Origin: Candidatus Peregrinibacteria bacterium GW2011_GWF2_39_17
GTDB taxonomy: Bacteria; Patescibacteriota; Gracilibacteria; UBA1369; UBA12473
Length of the DNA stretch: 64,000 bases
NCBI GenBank assembly: GCA_000993615.1
Contig: LBWM01000003.1
Span: forward strand, 107,809 to 171,808
Direction of reading: 5' to 3'
The notes beneath the pieces are model-generated. The model was not told the DNA's origin. It did no database searches and saw nothing but the letters and a program-made list of their open reading frames with translations. Made by a program: the position numbers and the translations under genes. Shown here in pieces: positions 16,559-24,751 of this stretch. Each line of letters opens with the position of its first letter. Position 1 is the stretch's first letter.

Positions 16559-18355
16559 TTAAGAACCCCGGATTTTAAGCTGCTTATTAATTCTTGCCAA
16601 AGCAGCGGTCAACCTAAGTTCTTTCGGGTCTCTCTGCCCTGGAGATAAAACCGCTTTTCTCCTTGCAAGATCAGCTTTGTCTGCTTCCACTGCCTTTTCG
16701 ACGCTTGCTTTTGTTTTGATTAAATACTCTCGATATTCTTCAGGATAAAGGTGAGGTAAAACCCGTAGAACAAACCGCATTAAATCATAATGGTGATGAA
16801 CCAGGGTTATTCCAGTTTCATCTTTAGGGTGATATCTCTGCCAAGGGTCTCGATGAAAAACAGGCTGCCTAGCGCGCATCTTCTCCATAAGGCAATCAAC
16901 TGTTTCAGCTAGCATAGGAAATTGCTCGCGTATTTGAGCAACTTTTAGCTTATGGATGCCAACTTGACTGGGATCACTACTACCCCTGTTATCTACCACC
17001 CTCAGGATAGCTGCTTCTGGGTTTTCAGGATTATCTCTTTCTACTCTAATAGTATAATTACCAAAACTTTGGGATTCCATTGGCTGATAAAAGACATTTT
17101 GTTCAGCTCCTCTAATCTGACGCATCTCCGCTAATTCAGAAGTAATATTCTTTAAATATGGAGGAGTCAAAATTACTTCTATAGTGCCTCCGGTTGCATA
17201 ACCTCGCATTAAATCATTCAATAAATCTGCTGATTTCCACCAAATTAAATCATCGGCACCTTCCTGGTCTAATCCAGAATTTTTCTTTATTTTAGTTAAA
17301 AGCAAATATAATGGCCATGGTCTTTTTAAGACATAGTTAAGGTTGTTCCCCTGCCCACTAATGTCGCTAGGATCATAAAGATCATTAACTATCATACTCA
17401 TTATTCCCTTCCAAAGGGGATTTCTTTTTTCGGGGCTATCAAAACCCAAACGCTCAAGATTTCTTCTTAAATAATCTGAAATCTCAGGCGGCTTATAACC
17501 CTCCAAAACTGAACTTTTCCTGGTTTTGAAAGCCTTTATCCATGCATCTAAATCCCGCTGGGGGACAAGATTACTTTCCAGTATGAAATCTAGTAAATCA
17601 GGGCAAGTGATCAACCAACTTATTTCTTCGATTAGAGTTCCTAGCTGTAAATTCAATAATCCCCTTTTCATGTTAGGAGTTTGGTTCATAGTCAGGATGG
17701 GCAAAAAATCTTCAGCTCTATTTGCTTCTAAAATAACCTGAGCCGGAAAATTATAACGCTCAATCATTTTAGCCGTACCTTGACCAACATAAGCATCCGC
17801 CATCTTTCCTCTAAATTGCTCGTATTTTGTAGCTCCCAAAATAGTGATTAAGCCTTGAACCAAATGCAGCATTTCATCTCTAATCTCAATTGCGACCGGA
17901 TTATCATTGGACAATTCCCCAAATTTTTTATTGGGCTTAGCCATGGGAAGTCCTTGGGCGGCAAATTTTGCTTCTACTTGCTCAAACAAACCCCGTACAC
18001 TGATTAAGCGCGCATCATCTCTCCAATAATCATAAGCTGTTTTTTGTAATTCAGGTGGATTGGAAAGAGCTTGTTTGAGGCGGGTCGCTGTCGCTGTAAC
18101 TACCTCCTTGAGCGCTTCCTCCATTTTTAAATGGCCAAACCCATTATTTGGCAGTCCGGATGTGGAGTCTAATCCTTCTGACCTATTTCCTATTACCGTT
18201 AAAACCGCTTTTTGGACAGCATCCCTCGCTGATTCAATAGCCTTTTCCTGATCTTCTCCTAAAGCCCGGAAAAGTAAAACCAGATGTTCATAATGAACGG
18301 ACATGCTTTCCGACGGAATTGCTAATTCTGGATTTACAGCTGGGGATTGAACCAT
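16559..18355 (-). CDS. Large hypothetical cytoplasmic protein
   Basis: 598 residues, family not recognised. No signal peptide or membrane segment. Mostly alpha-helical with amphipathic stretches; local features are HYEHLVLLFRALGEDQEKAIESA near the N-terminus, a His-rich segment ITLVHHHYDLMRFVLRVLPHLYPEE near residue 510, and a basic C-terminal coiled coil (KASVEKAVEADKADLARRKAVL). Same strand as alaS, 52 bp upstream of it, so possibly co-transcribed. No function proposed. Confidence 0.7.
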   Translation of the reverse strand: MVQSPAVNPELAIPSESMSVHYEHLVLLFRALGEDQEKAIESARDAVQKAVLTVIGNRSEGLDSTSGLPNNGFGHLKMEEALKEVVTATATRLKQALSNPPELQKTAYDYWRDDARLISVRGLFEQVEAKFAAQGLPMAKPNKKFGELSNDNPVAIEIRDEMLHLVQGLITILGATKYEQFRGKMADAYVGQGTAKMIERYNFPAQVILEANRAEDFLPILTMNQTPNMKRGLLNLQLGTLIEEISWLITCPDLLDFILESNLVPQRDLDAWIKAFKTRKSSVLEGYKPPEISDYLRRNLERLGFDSPEKRNPLWKGIMSMIVNDLYDPSDISGQGNNLNYVLKRPWPLYLLLTKIKKNSGLDQEGADDLIWWKSADLLNDLMRGYATGGTIEVILTPPYLKNITSELAEMRQIRGAEQNVFYQPMESQSFGNYTIRVERDNPENPEAAILRVVDNRGSSDPSQVGIHKLKVAQIREQFPMLAETVDCLMEKMRARQPVFHRDPWQRYHPKDETGITLVHHHYDLMRFVLRVLPHLYPEEYREYLIKTKASVEKAVEADKADLARRKAVLSPGQRDPKELRLTAALARINKQLKIRGS

Positions 18356-18518
18356 TATTTAGGTTAAAAATACTTTAAATCCTCATATGAAAACGCTCTT
18401 AAGTTTTAACTTTTAAAAGAAAATCTTGTATTTGTCAAGAAAATGCCGGTATTTCCTTTTATTAATAAACCCTCTTATCTGGTAAACTGACTTTATCCGA
18501 TTATTGGCCTAAACCTCG

Positions 18519-20099
18519 ATGTCCCTAGACATTCTAAAATCCCTAAAAGATTGGCAAAAAACAATCCTCACGCATCCCTGGTTTCGAGGAGGGATTTTAG
18601 CTATTATTTTAGCGGTTTTTGGCGGTCTTTTTGCGATTATTGGGTTAAAATTACTGGAACCTTCCTCTTTATCAAAATTACTACCAGGCGAACCTACCGC
18701 GGCTTATGTTGAATTTGATTTAACTCAATATGCCAATGCCATGTCGAAAAGTTCCCCGCAATTTCCTTTTGATTTTTCAAAAATTCAAGATTTCCTTTCG
18801 CTGACTCAAAAAAATACTACCAAAACCCTACCAAGCTGGGTGAAAAACAAGGCTGGCATTGCTTGGCTCCAAACTAATTCTCAAGATCTGCAAAAAGTGA
18901 TTTTCCTAGAAAATGACCCTAAGAAAACACCTCCCCTAACTGATTTTCCTAGTTCCTCATCGGCCATGGTCCAAAAAATAAATAAATACCTTGTTTTTAG
19001 CTCTTCAAAAGAAGTTTTTCAAATCTTAAACGATGTCCAAAATGGCATAACTCCTAACTTAAAACATAGCGCTGATTTTATTAAATTGAGACCTAACTTA
19101 CCTTATGACTCAATGACTTTTGGCTATTTAAAAACAGCCAAGCTAAACCATCTTTTACAAATTGATTCTCTTAAAACTAATCCTTTTTTCTCTTTGGCAA
19201 CGGATATTGAGTTAGGGCTGCGGCCCTATTTTCCGGCGTTAGGATTTGCGCTTAACCCTTATGAAAAGGGTCTTTCACTGCAAACTTACTGGGTCGGTGA
19301 TAAAAATAAATTTAAAAACCAGGCTCTTTTTGATCTTAATAAAAAATATAATGGCTCCTTACTTTCCTATTTGCCGCAAAAAACAAATCTTGTAATCGGC
19401 GGGGAGGATTTTTCTTCCCTGCTTAGTCAAATTAAGGCTCTTTTAGAAACTAACGATTCTGGTAAAGGGTCAATGCTAACAGCTCTGCTGCAATCTTGGT
19501 TTGAAAATTATTGGGGGAATATTGGTGAGGCCGAAAAAATGCTAGCACCCTTATTTTCCAATGAATATCTACTGGGGTTAATCCCTTTTCCAACAGAAAC
19601 AAACACTAAAATTCCTGTTTCTTATGATTCAGGCTTTCTTTTAGGCTTAACAATCAATTCCGAAGAAGAAAAAATCGCTAATAACCTTTTGGACATTTTA
19701 CTCAATCGCGGAATAATTAAAATTGACCAAGAGCAATCATCTATTGGCAAAATCGCTCTGGAAAAAATCACCAGGCTCAATTCCAAAATTCCTTACGACG
19801 TTATTCAACTTAAAACTGGAAAAATTCTTTTCCAAATAATGATTTATAAAAACATGTTGTTTTTTTCCTTAGATGAAAAAATCATGCAACAAGTAGCCGA
19901 TTTATTAACCAATAATGAAGAAAACTACACTACTTCCGAATCTTTTCAGGAGCTAAAAAACATTATGAGCTCAGCTAATTTTGTAGTAGATTTTAGCAAT
20001 CAGGATGTACTGCAAAGTCAATATGGTCTTAATCAAATAATTTCCAGCTTTAATCTTTTTGATGATGGCGGAAATAGCCTTCACCTTTTAGAGTTCTAA
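18519..20099 (+). CDS. Membrane-anchored surface protein, weakly DUF3352-like
   Basis: 526 residues. A cytoplasmic N-terminus of about 20 residues, one membrane helix (residues 24-46, GGILAIILAVFGGLFAIIGLK) and a large extracytoplasmic domain beginning LLPGEPTAAYVEFDLTQ, similar to the start of DUF3352 proteins (LPADTxAYxxVD). The rest alternates short beta and helical segments without catalytic motifs. Lies 5 bp before the DUF4012 gene, also a single-anchor protein, so the pair probably forms one envelope system. Confidence 0.65.
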   Translation: MSLDILKSLKDWQKTILTHPWFRGGILAIILAVFGGLFAIIGLKLLEPSSLSKLLPGEPTAAYVEFDLTQYANAMSKSSPQFPFDFSKIQDFLSLTQKNTTKTLPSWVKNKAGIAWLQTNSQDLQKVIFLENDPKKTPPLTDFPSSSSAMVQKINKYLVFSSSKEVFQILNDVQNGITPNLKHSADFIKLRPNLPYDSMTFGYLKTAKLNHLLQIDSLKTNPFFSLATDIELGLRPYFPALGFALNPYEKGLSLQTYWVGDKNKFKNQALFDLNKKYNGSLLSYLPQKTNLVIGGEDFSSLLSQIKALLETNDSGKGSMLTALLQSWFENYWGNIGEAEKMLAPLFSNEYLLGLIPFPTETNTKIPVSYDSGFLLGLTINSEEEKIANNLLDILLNRGIIKIDQEQSSIGKIALEKITRLNSKIPYDVIQLKTGKILFQIMIYKNMLFFSLDEKIMQQVADLLTNNEENYTTSESFQELKNIMSSANFVVDFSNQDVLQSQYGLNQIISSFNLFDDGGNSLHLLEF

Positions 20100-20104
20100 T
20101 AGCC

Positions 20105-22222
20105 ATGGCGAAATTCATCACTAACGCTGATCCCGAAAAGACACCCTTATCACCGCATGTACTTGATTTAACTAAAATTTCAAACCAAAAATTAACACCA
20201 AATCGCAAAATTGCTGATCTTAAATTTCCTTCAAAAAAAGTTCAAAACGATTATCAGGAGATTATTTTTTATTATGAAGAACACCCTGCTTTAACCTATC
20301 GGCCTAATCGATTCAGGGAAATTACCAGGATGGTGGCCATGGGAATTATCGTGATTTTCACCCTTAATGGGGCCAATATTTTAAATAATGCTTTTTCTTT
20401 TAAAAACGATTTGGTTTCTGCTTCCTACGAAGATTACAGCTCGCTTTTTACCTTTCAGCCTGATTCGCAAAATCTACTCCAAGAAACAGCTAACCGATTT
20501 CAGGCTGCACAACAAAGTTTATGGTTTTTGCAAAGTCAACGCACTCAACTAATAACAGCCGGAACAGCCGCTGATTCAATTACGCAAATTCTCCGTACTG
20601 GAGAAATTTTAACTAGGGAGGGGGCTAAGTTTATAAACTTTTCCAAAGATCTCCAACCAATTTTAGCTAAACTTTTCACAGAGCAATCAAGTCCTCGCCT
20701 TTCGATTACCGAACAGATATCGCAAATTTATAGTACTGATTTCAAAAGCGGTCTTGCGGAATTAAATGTGGCGAATGATCAATTTCAAGCAATAAATTCC
20801 GCTTTTTTCCCTAAAAATATCCGTTCCTACCTTCCTTTTGCCAAAGAAAAGCTAAATCAACTAGTAGAGGAGCTAAATTACTTTGATCAAAATTTTCCCT
20901 TACTTTTGCATTTACTAGGTGATGATCTTCCTCAAACCTATTTAATTCTCTTAGAAAATACGGATGAAATGAGGCCAGGAGGCGGCTTTATTGGCAGTTA
21001 TTTATTAGCTACCCTTAATGATGGCTATTTGGATGAACTATCTTTCCATGATGTTTATGATCTTGATGGCCAATTTCATGAAATCATTGAACCACCTCTC
21101 GAAATTGCCAGGCTAACCTCGCAATGGGGACTTAGAGATTCTAATTATTCACCAGATATTTCCATTTCCTCGGCTAAGGCGGCTTGGTTTTTTGAAAAAG
21201 AAGGAGGCCAAAGTGTTGACCAAGTGATTACCATAGACTTAGAAGCAGTGCGGGCCTTATTGCAAATAATCGAACCTGTAACCTTGAATGGGTTTACTAA
21301 CCCAATTACAGCGGATAATTTCAGGACTCTTTTGTCGTACGCTGTGGAATCCAAGTTAACTGGAGAAAATAGCCCTAAACAAATTTTAGCTCAATTTATC
21401 CCTCGTGTTCTTTTAAATCTGCGCTCTCAAAAACCAGTAGCCGCACTGCTGGCAATTTTGCCAAACCTAGCGACTGAAAAGCACCTTACAGCGTACTCTA
21501 CTGATGAAAAAATTCAGGATTTTTTTAGAGATTTAGGAGTCAGTGGAGCTATCCCTAAACCTAAAGAACATGAAGATTATTTTATGGTAACCAGTACTTC
21601 CTTAGGAGGCAATAAAAGTGATGCTTACCTTTCGCAAGATATTATTCACCAAACAAAAATCGAAAAAAATGGCTCCATTCTAAATCAAATTTCCTTAACC
21701 AGAGAACATCACTGGAACAATGAAACAGAAAATGAATTAAAAAAGGTTTTAGCTTCTTATAATTTTAATTCACTTGAAAACTGGTTAATGGCTATTTTAG
21801 GACAAGGACCCAATGTTAGCGGGATTAGGGTTTACGTGCCCAAAGGTAGCCAATTATTGCAAGTAGAAGGGATACTTAAAGACCAAGTCGAGACTAAATA
21901 CGATGCTGATTTGGGGCTGGATTACTTTTATTTTCAGGTGATTACCTATCCAGGGGATAAAACCATAGTTAAGTTGAGTTACCAACTTCCTTTTACTCTT
22001 GAGTTAAAACCCTTGGATGAATATCGCCTCACAGTGGTAAGTCAACCTGGAGATCACCATACCGAGCTTACCAAAGAGATTAGCGCTGACTCTAGGCTTA
22101 CGATCTATCGCAGCTTCCCGGATGATTTAACTTCTTTACCAGGAGATAAAATTTCCAAAGTATATCGCTCAGTTACGCCTTTAACGCATAATCTAAATTT
22201 TGCCCAACTTTGGGGAAAATAA
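20105..22222 (+). CDS. DUF4012-domain membrane protein
   Basis: 705 residues. Cytoplasmic head of about 75 residues, one membrane helix (about 78-95, MVAMGIIVIFTLNGANIL) and a long external region. The hallmark of DUF4012 is present at about residues 280-310: YLILLENTDEMRPGGGFIGS. These proteins are widespread in Patescibacteria and Gram-positives, with unknown function, often near surface-polysaccharide genes. Starts 5 bp after the previous gene's stop, indicating an operon, which ends at the perfect palindrome at 22230. Confidence 0.85.
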   Translation: MAKFITNADPEKTPLSPHVLDLTKISNQKLTPNRKIADLKFPSKKVQNDYQEIIFYYEEHPALTYRPNRFREITRMVAMGIIVIFTLNGANILNNAFSFKNDLVSASYEDYSSLFTFQPDSQNLLQETANRFQAAQQSLWFLQSQRTQLITAGTAADSITQILRTGEILTREGAKFINFSKDLQPILAKLFTEQSSPRLSITEQISQIYSTDFKSGLAELNVANDQFQAINSAFFPKNIRSYLPFAKEKLNQLVEELNYFDQNFPLLLHLLGDDLPQTYLILLENTDEMRPGGGFIGSYLLATLNDGYLDELSFHDVYDLDGQFHEIIEPPLEIARLTSQWGLRDSNYSPDISISSAKAAWFFEKEGGQSVDQVITIDLEAVRALLQIIEPVTLNGFTNPITADNFRTLLSYAVESKLTGENSPKQILAQFIPRVLLNLRSQKPVAALLAILPNLATEKHLTAYSTDEKIQDFFRDLGVSGAIPKPKEHEDYFMVTSTSLGGNKSDAYLSQDIIHQTKIEKNGSILNQISLTREHHWNNETENELKKVLASYNFNSLENWLMAILGQGPNVSGIRVYVPKGSQLLQVEGILKDQVETKYDADLGLDYFYFQVITYPGDKTIVKLSYQLPFTLELKPLDEYRLTVVSQPGDHHTELTKEISADSRLTIYRSFPDDLTSLPGDKISKVYRSVTPLTHNLNFAQLWGK

Positions 22223-22229
22223 AAAAAAG

Positions 22230-22267
22230 ATTATGGGTTTGGGCTCGTACGAGCCCAAACCCATAAT
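22230..22267. terminator. 38-bp perfect palindrome, bidirectional terminator
   Basis: Nineteen bases (ATTATGGGTTTGGGCTCGT) followed exactly by their complement, between convergent genes. The preceding A-run reads as a U-tract for the minus-strand glnA transcript, so glnA is the better-terminated side. Confidence 0.8.
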
Positions 22268-22286
22268 TCCCTAGCCAGTATCTTCT

Positions 22287-23729
22287 TTAATAGACTTCTA
22301 AATATTCGTTAATTTCCCACTCGGAAACAGACATTCGATAGCGATCCCATTCTTTCAATTTAGCTTTATAGAATTGATGAAAACAATGTTCTCCCAAGGC
22401 TCCTCTAATAATTTCATCCTTTTTTAAATATTCTAAAGCCTTGGCTAAATTTTCAGCTACCATTTCGACCTTATGCTTTTGCATTTTTTCCTCATCAAAC
22501 TCCCACAAATTTTCTTCAATAGGAGGTGGCACTTCCATCCCTTGTTTTATACCATCCAAACCAGCGGCTAACATCACAGCAAAGGTTAAGTAAGGATTAG
22601 CGCTAGGATCCGGACACCGTAATTCACAACGAGTGGCACGATGAGCTTGTTCTGGCACTACCCGCGGAATACGAATTAAAGCAGATCGATTGCGTTGTCC
22701 CCAAGCAATATTTACCGGCGCTTCGTATCCTACCACCAATCTTTTATAAGAATTAACAATTGGGTTAGAAATCGCGTTAATGGCTTTAATATGCTTTAGT
22801 TGCCCCGCAATAAACTGCGTAGCTAATTTTGATAATCCATAATACTGACCATTGGCATCGTAAAATTTATTCACTCCATCCTCAAGGGAAGCAAAAGACT
22901 GATGAACATGCATTCCACTACCGTTTATCCCAAAGATTGGCTTAGGCATAAAAGTTGCGTGTAGCCCCATTCGCTGAGCTAAGGCCTTAAGCGTTAACTT
23001 AAAAGAAATAGCATTATCAGCTGTTAATAAGGCATCAGCATACTTAAAATCAATCTCATGCTGACCAGCCGCGACTTCATGATGAAGAGCCTCAACTTCA
23101 ATACCCATTTCATCCAAACCAAAAGCCATATGCCTTCTAATTTTTAACCCTAAATCAGTAGTTTGATCAAAATAACCAGCATTATCGTGCGGAAGAGGTG
23201 CCCATTTCCCCTGTTCGTTTTTTTGAAAAAGGAAAAATTCCAATTCCGGGCCAGTATTAAAACTGTATCCTAATTTTTTAGCTTCTTCTAATTGACGTTT
23301 TAAAATTCCCCGCGGATCTCCCTCAAAAGGAGTCCCATCTGGCATGTAAACATCACAAATTAACCGAGCCGTAATATCTTCTCCATCCTTAGTCCAAGGA
23401 AGAACGGTAAAAGTATTAAAATCAGGTTTTAAGTACATATCCGACTCCATAATACGCGTAAATCCATCAATCGAGGAACCATCAAACCACACATTATTAT
23501 TAAGAGCGTCCGCCAACTTATGAATCGGAATCGTGATTGCCTTCAAAATCCCCATAATATCGGTAAATTGCATGTCAACGAATTGCACCTCTTCTCTCTT
23601 ACACATCTCAAGAATCATTTCTTTTGTTACGCCCTGCCTAGGAAATTTGGCAAAATTATGATCATGGCGGGTTTTGGTGATAACCCTTTCCCGTGGAGGC
23701 GAAGACGTATCCGCTAAGATTGAAGACAT
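22287..23729 (-). CDS. glnA: Glutamine synthetase, type I
   Basis: Makes glutamine from glutamate, ammonia and ATP. 480 residues, standard GSI size. Motifs: beta-grasp domain with WFDGSSIDGFTRIMESDM (the latch and substrate loop), the catalytic-domain GPELEFFLF, HHEVAAGQHEIDFKY, NGSGMHVHQS, and NRSALIRIPR, and a C-terminal helix region ending SVSEWEINEYLEVY. The upstream intergenic region carries a 20-bp palindrome and a second inverted repeat, and the divergent neighbour encodes a TrmB-type regulator, an arrangement suggesting local nitrogen control. Confidence 0.95.
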   Translation of the reverse strand: MSSILADTSSPPRERVITKTRHDHNFAKFPRQGVTKEMILEMCKREEVQFVDMQFTDIMGILKAITIPIHKLADALNNNVWFDGSSIDGFTRIMESDMYLKPDFNTFTVLPWTKDGEDITARLICDVYMPDGTPFEGDPRGILKRQLEEAKKLGYSFNTGPELEFFLFQKNEQGKWAPLPHDNAGYFDQTTDLGLKIRRHMAFGLDEMGIEVEALHHEVAAGQHEIDFKYADALLTADNAISFKLTLKALAQRMGLHATFMPKPIFGINGSGMHVHQSFASLEDGVNKFYDANGQYYGLSKLATQFIAGQLKHIKAINAISNPIVNSYKRLVVGYEAPVNIAWGQRNRSALIRIPRVVPEQAHRATRCELRCPDPSANPYLTFAVMLAAGLDGIKQGMEVPPPIEENLWEFDEEKMQKHKVEMVAENLAKALEYLKKDEIIRGALGEHCFHQFYKAKLKEWDRYRMSVSEWEINEYLEVY

Positions 23730-23750
23730 AAAACGAAAGTTAAAAAATAA

Positions 23751-23770
23751 ATATAGCCAATTGGCTATAT
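23751..23770. promoter_or_regulatory. 20-bp perfect palindrome upstream of glnA
   Basis: ATATAGCCAATTGGCTATAT begins 22 bp upstream of the glnA ATG. As DNA it looks like an operator for a dimeric regulator, possibly the TrmB protein encoded divergently. As glnA-strand RNA it is a hairpin followed by TTTATTTTTT and so could also act as an attenuator. Confidence 0.6.
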
Positions 23771-23774
23771 GGTA

Positions 23775-23803
23775 GATCCCCTAATCATATTTGATAGGGG
23801 ATC
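23775..23803. promoter_or_regulatory. Second inverted repeat in the glnA-trmB intergenic region
   Basis: GATCCCCTA and TAGGGGATC flank an AT-rich 11-nt centre, next to the 20-bp palindrome. Could be a second operator or an RNA hairpin in the glnA leader. Confidence 0.5.
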
Positions 23804-23962
23804 CGTTGATATTTTTGACTAAATCCAAAATGAACACAAGTTAAAGCCAAGCATTCATTATTCGGTTGTAGGCGGAAATTAACAGTCTTCTTGACCTTTA
23901 ATTTAAAAATGCATATAGTTGAATAGTAAAAGTTTGTCGAAATTTTCTACAACAACTTTAAA

Positions 23963-24715
23963 TTGACAATAAACTTAAACGATGCCTTGATTAACATTGG
24001 TTTTACTAAAAAAGAAGCTTGTGTTTATCTTGCCGCTTTAGAGTTAGGTTCTTCCGGAGCATCGGAAATTGCACTAAGGGCAAAACTAAATCGCGTAACC
24101 ACTTATGACGTTCTTGAAAAACTCATTCACAAAGGGTTTATTAATACCTATATCCAGCAAAAAATACGTTATTTTACCGCCACTGATCCGGACATAGTCA
24201 AAACCGATTACCAACAACGCTTTAACGGTTTTAAAGCCACCTTGCCGGATTTAAGACGTTTACATGGGAAAACAGCTCATCCCAATGTTAATTACTACGA
24301 AGGGATAGAAGCTATTAAAAAAGTCTATTGGGATACACTAACGGCTCAAACTGAAATTCTAAATTACGCGGATTCAAAATCAATTCGTCGTTATTGGCCA
24401 GCCTATGACGAGGAATACGTAGCCGAACGTGTTAAGAAAAAAATTTACTTAAGAGGAATCGCACCCAATGATATGGAAGGAGCGTTAGTGGTAGCCAAAA
24501 ACCGCAAAACCCATCGTGAAATTAGACTGGTAAACCCAGGTGAATTCCCTTTTACCAATGAAATTAACATTTATGACAATAAAGTTTCTATTATTTCCTT
24601 TGGGAAGGAAGATGTGCTAGGAATGCTTATTGAGAGTCAAGAAATTGCCGACACCCAACGCGCTATTTTTATGATGGCCTGGATGTTTTCTTCAAAAGTC
24701 ATGAGCCGAGGTTAA
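23963..24715 (+). CDS. TrmB-family transcriptional regulator
   Basis: 250 residues from a TTG start. N-terminal winged helix-turn-helix (residues 5-75): IGFTKKEACVYLAALELGSSGASEIALRAKLNRVTTYDVLEKLIHKGFI, the TrmB pattern. The C-terminal part (from about residue 105, YYEGIEAIKKVYWDTL) is a putative effector-sensing domain. TrmB proteins are mostly sugar- or metabolite-responsive regulators of adjacent genes. Divergent from glnA with two inverted repeats in the shared 233-bp gap, so regulation of glnA and itself is the natural inference. Confidence 0.85.
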   Translation: MTINLNDALINIGFTKKEACVYLAALELGSSGASEIALRAKLNRVTTYDVLEKLIHKGFINTYIQQKIRYFTATDPDIVKTDYQQRFNGFKATLPDLRRLHGKTAHPNVNYYEGIEAIKKVYWDTLTAQTEILNYADSKSIRRYWPAYDEEYVAERVKKKIYLRGIAPNDMEGALVVAKNRKTHREIRLVNPGEFPFTNEINIYDNKVSIISFGKEDVLGMLIESQEIADTQRAIFMMAWMFSSKVMSRG

Positions 24716-24751
24716 CAGATAAAAACTTGATTCTGTAAGGAAATATCATCT

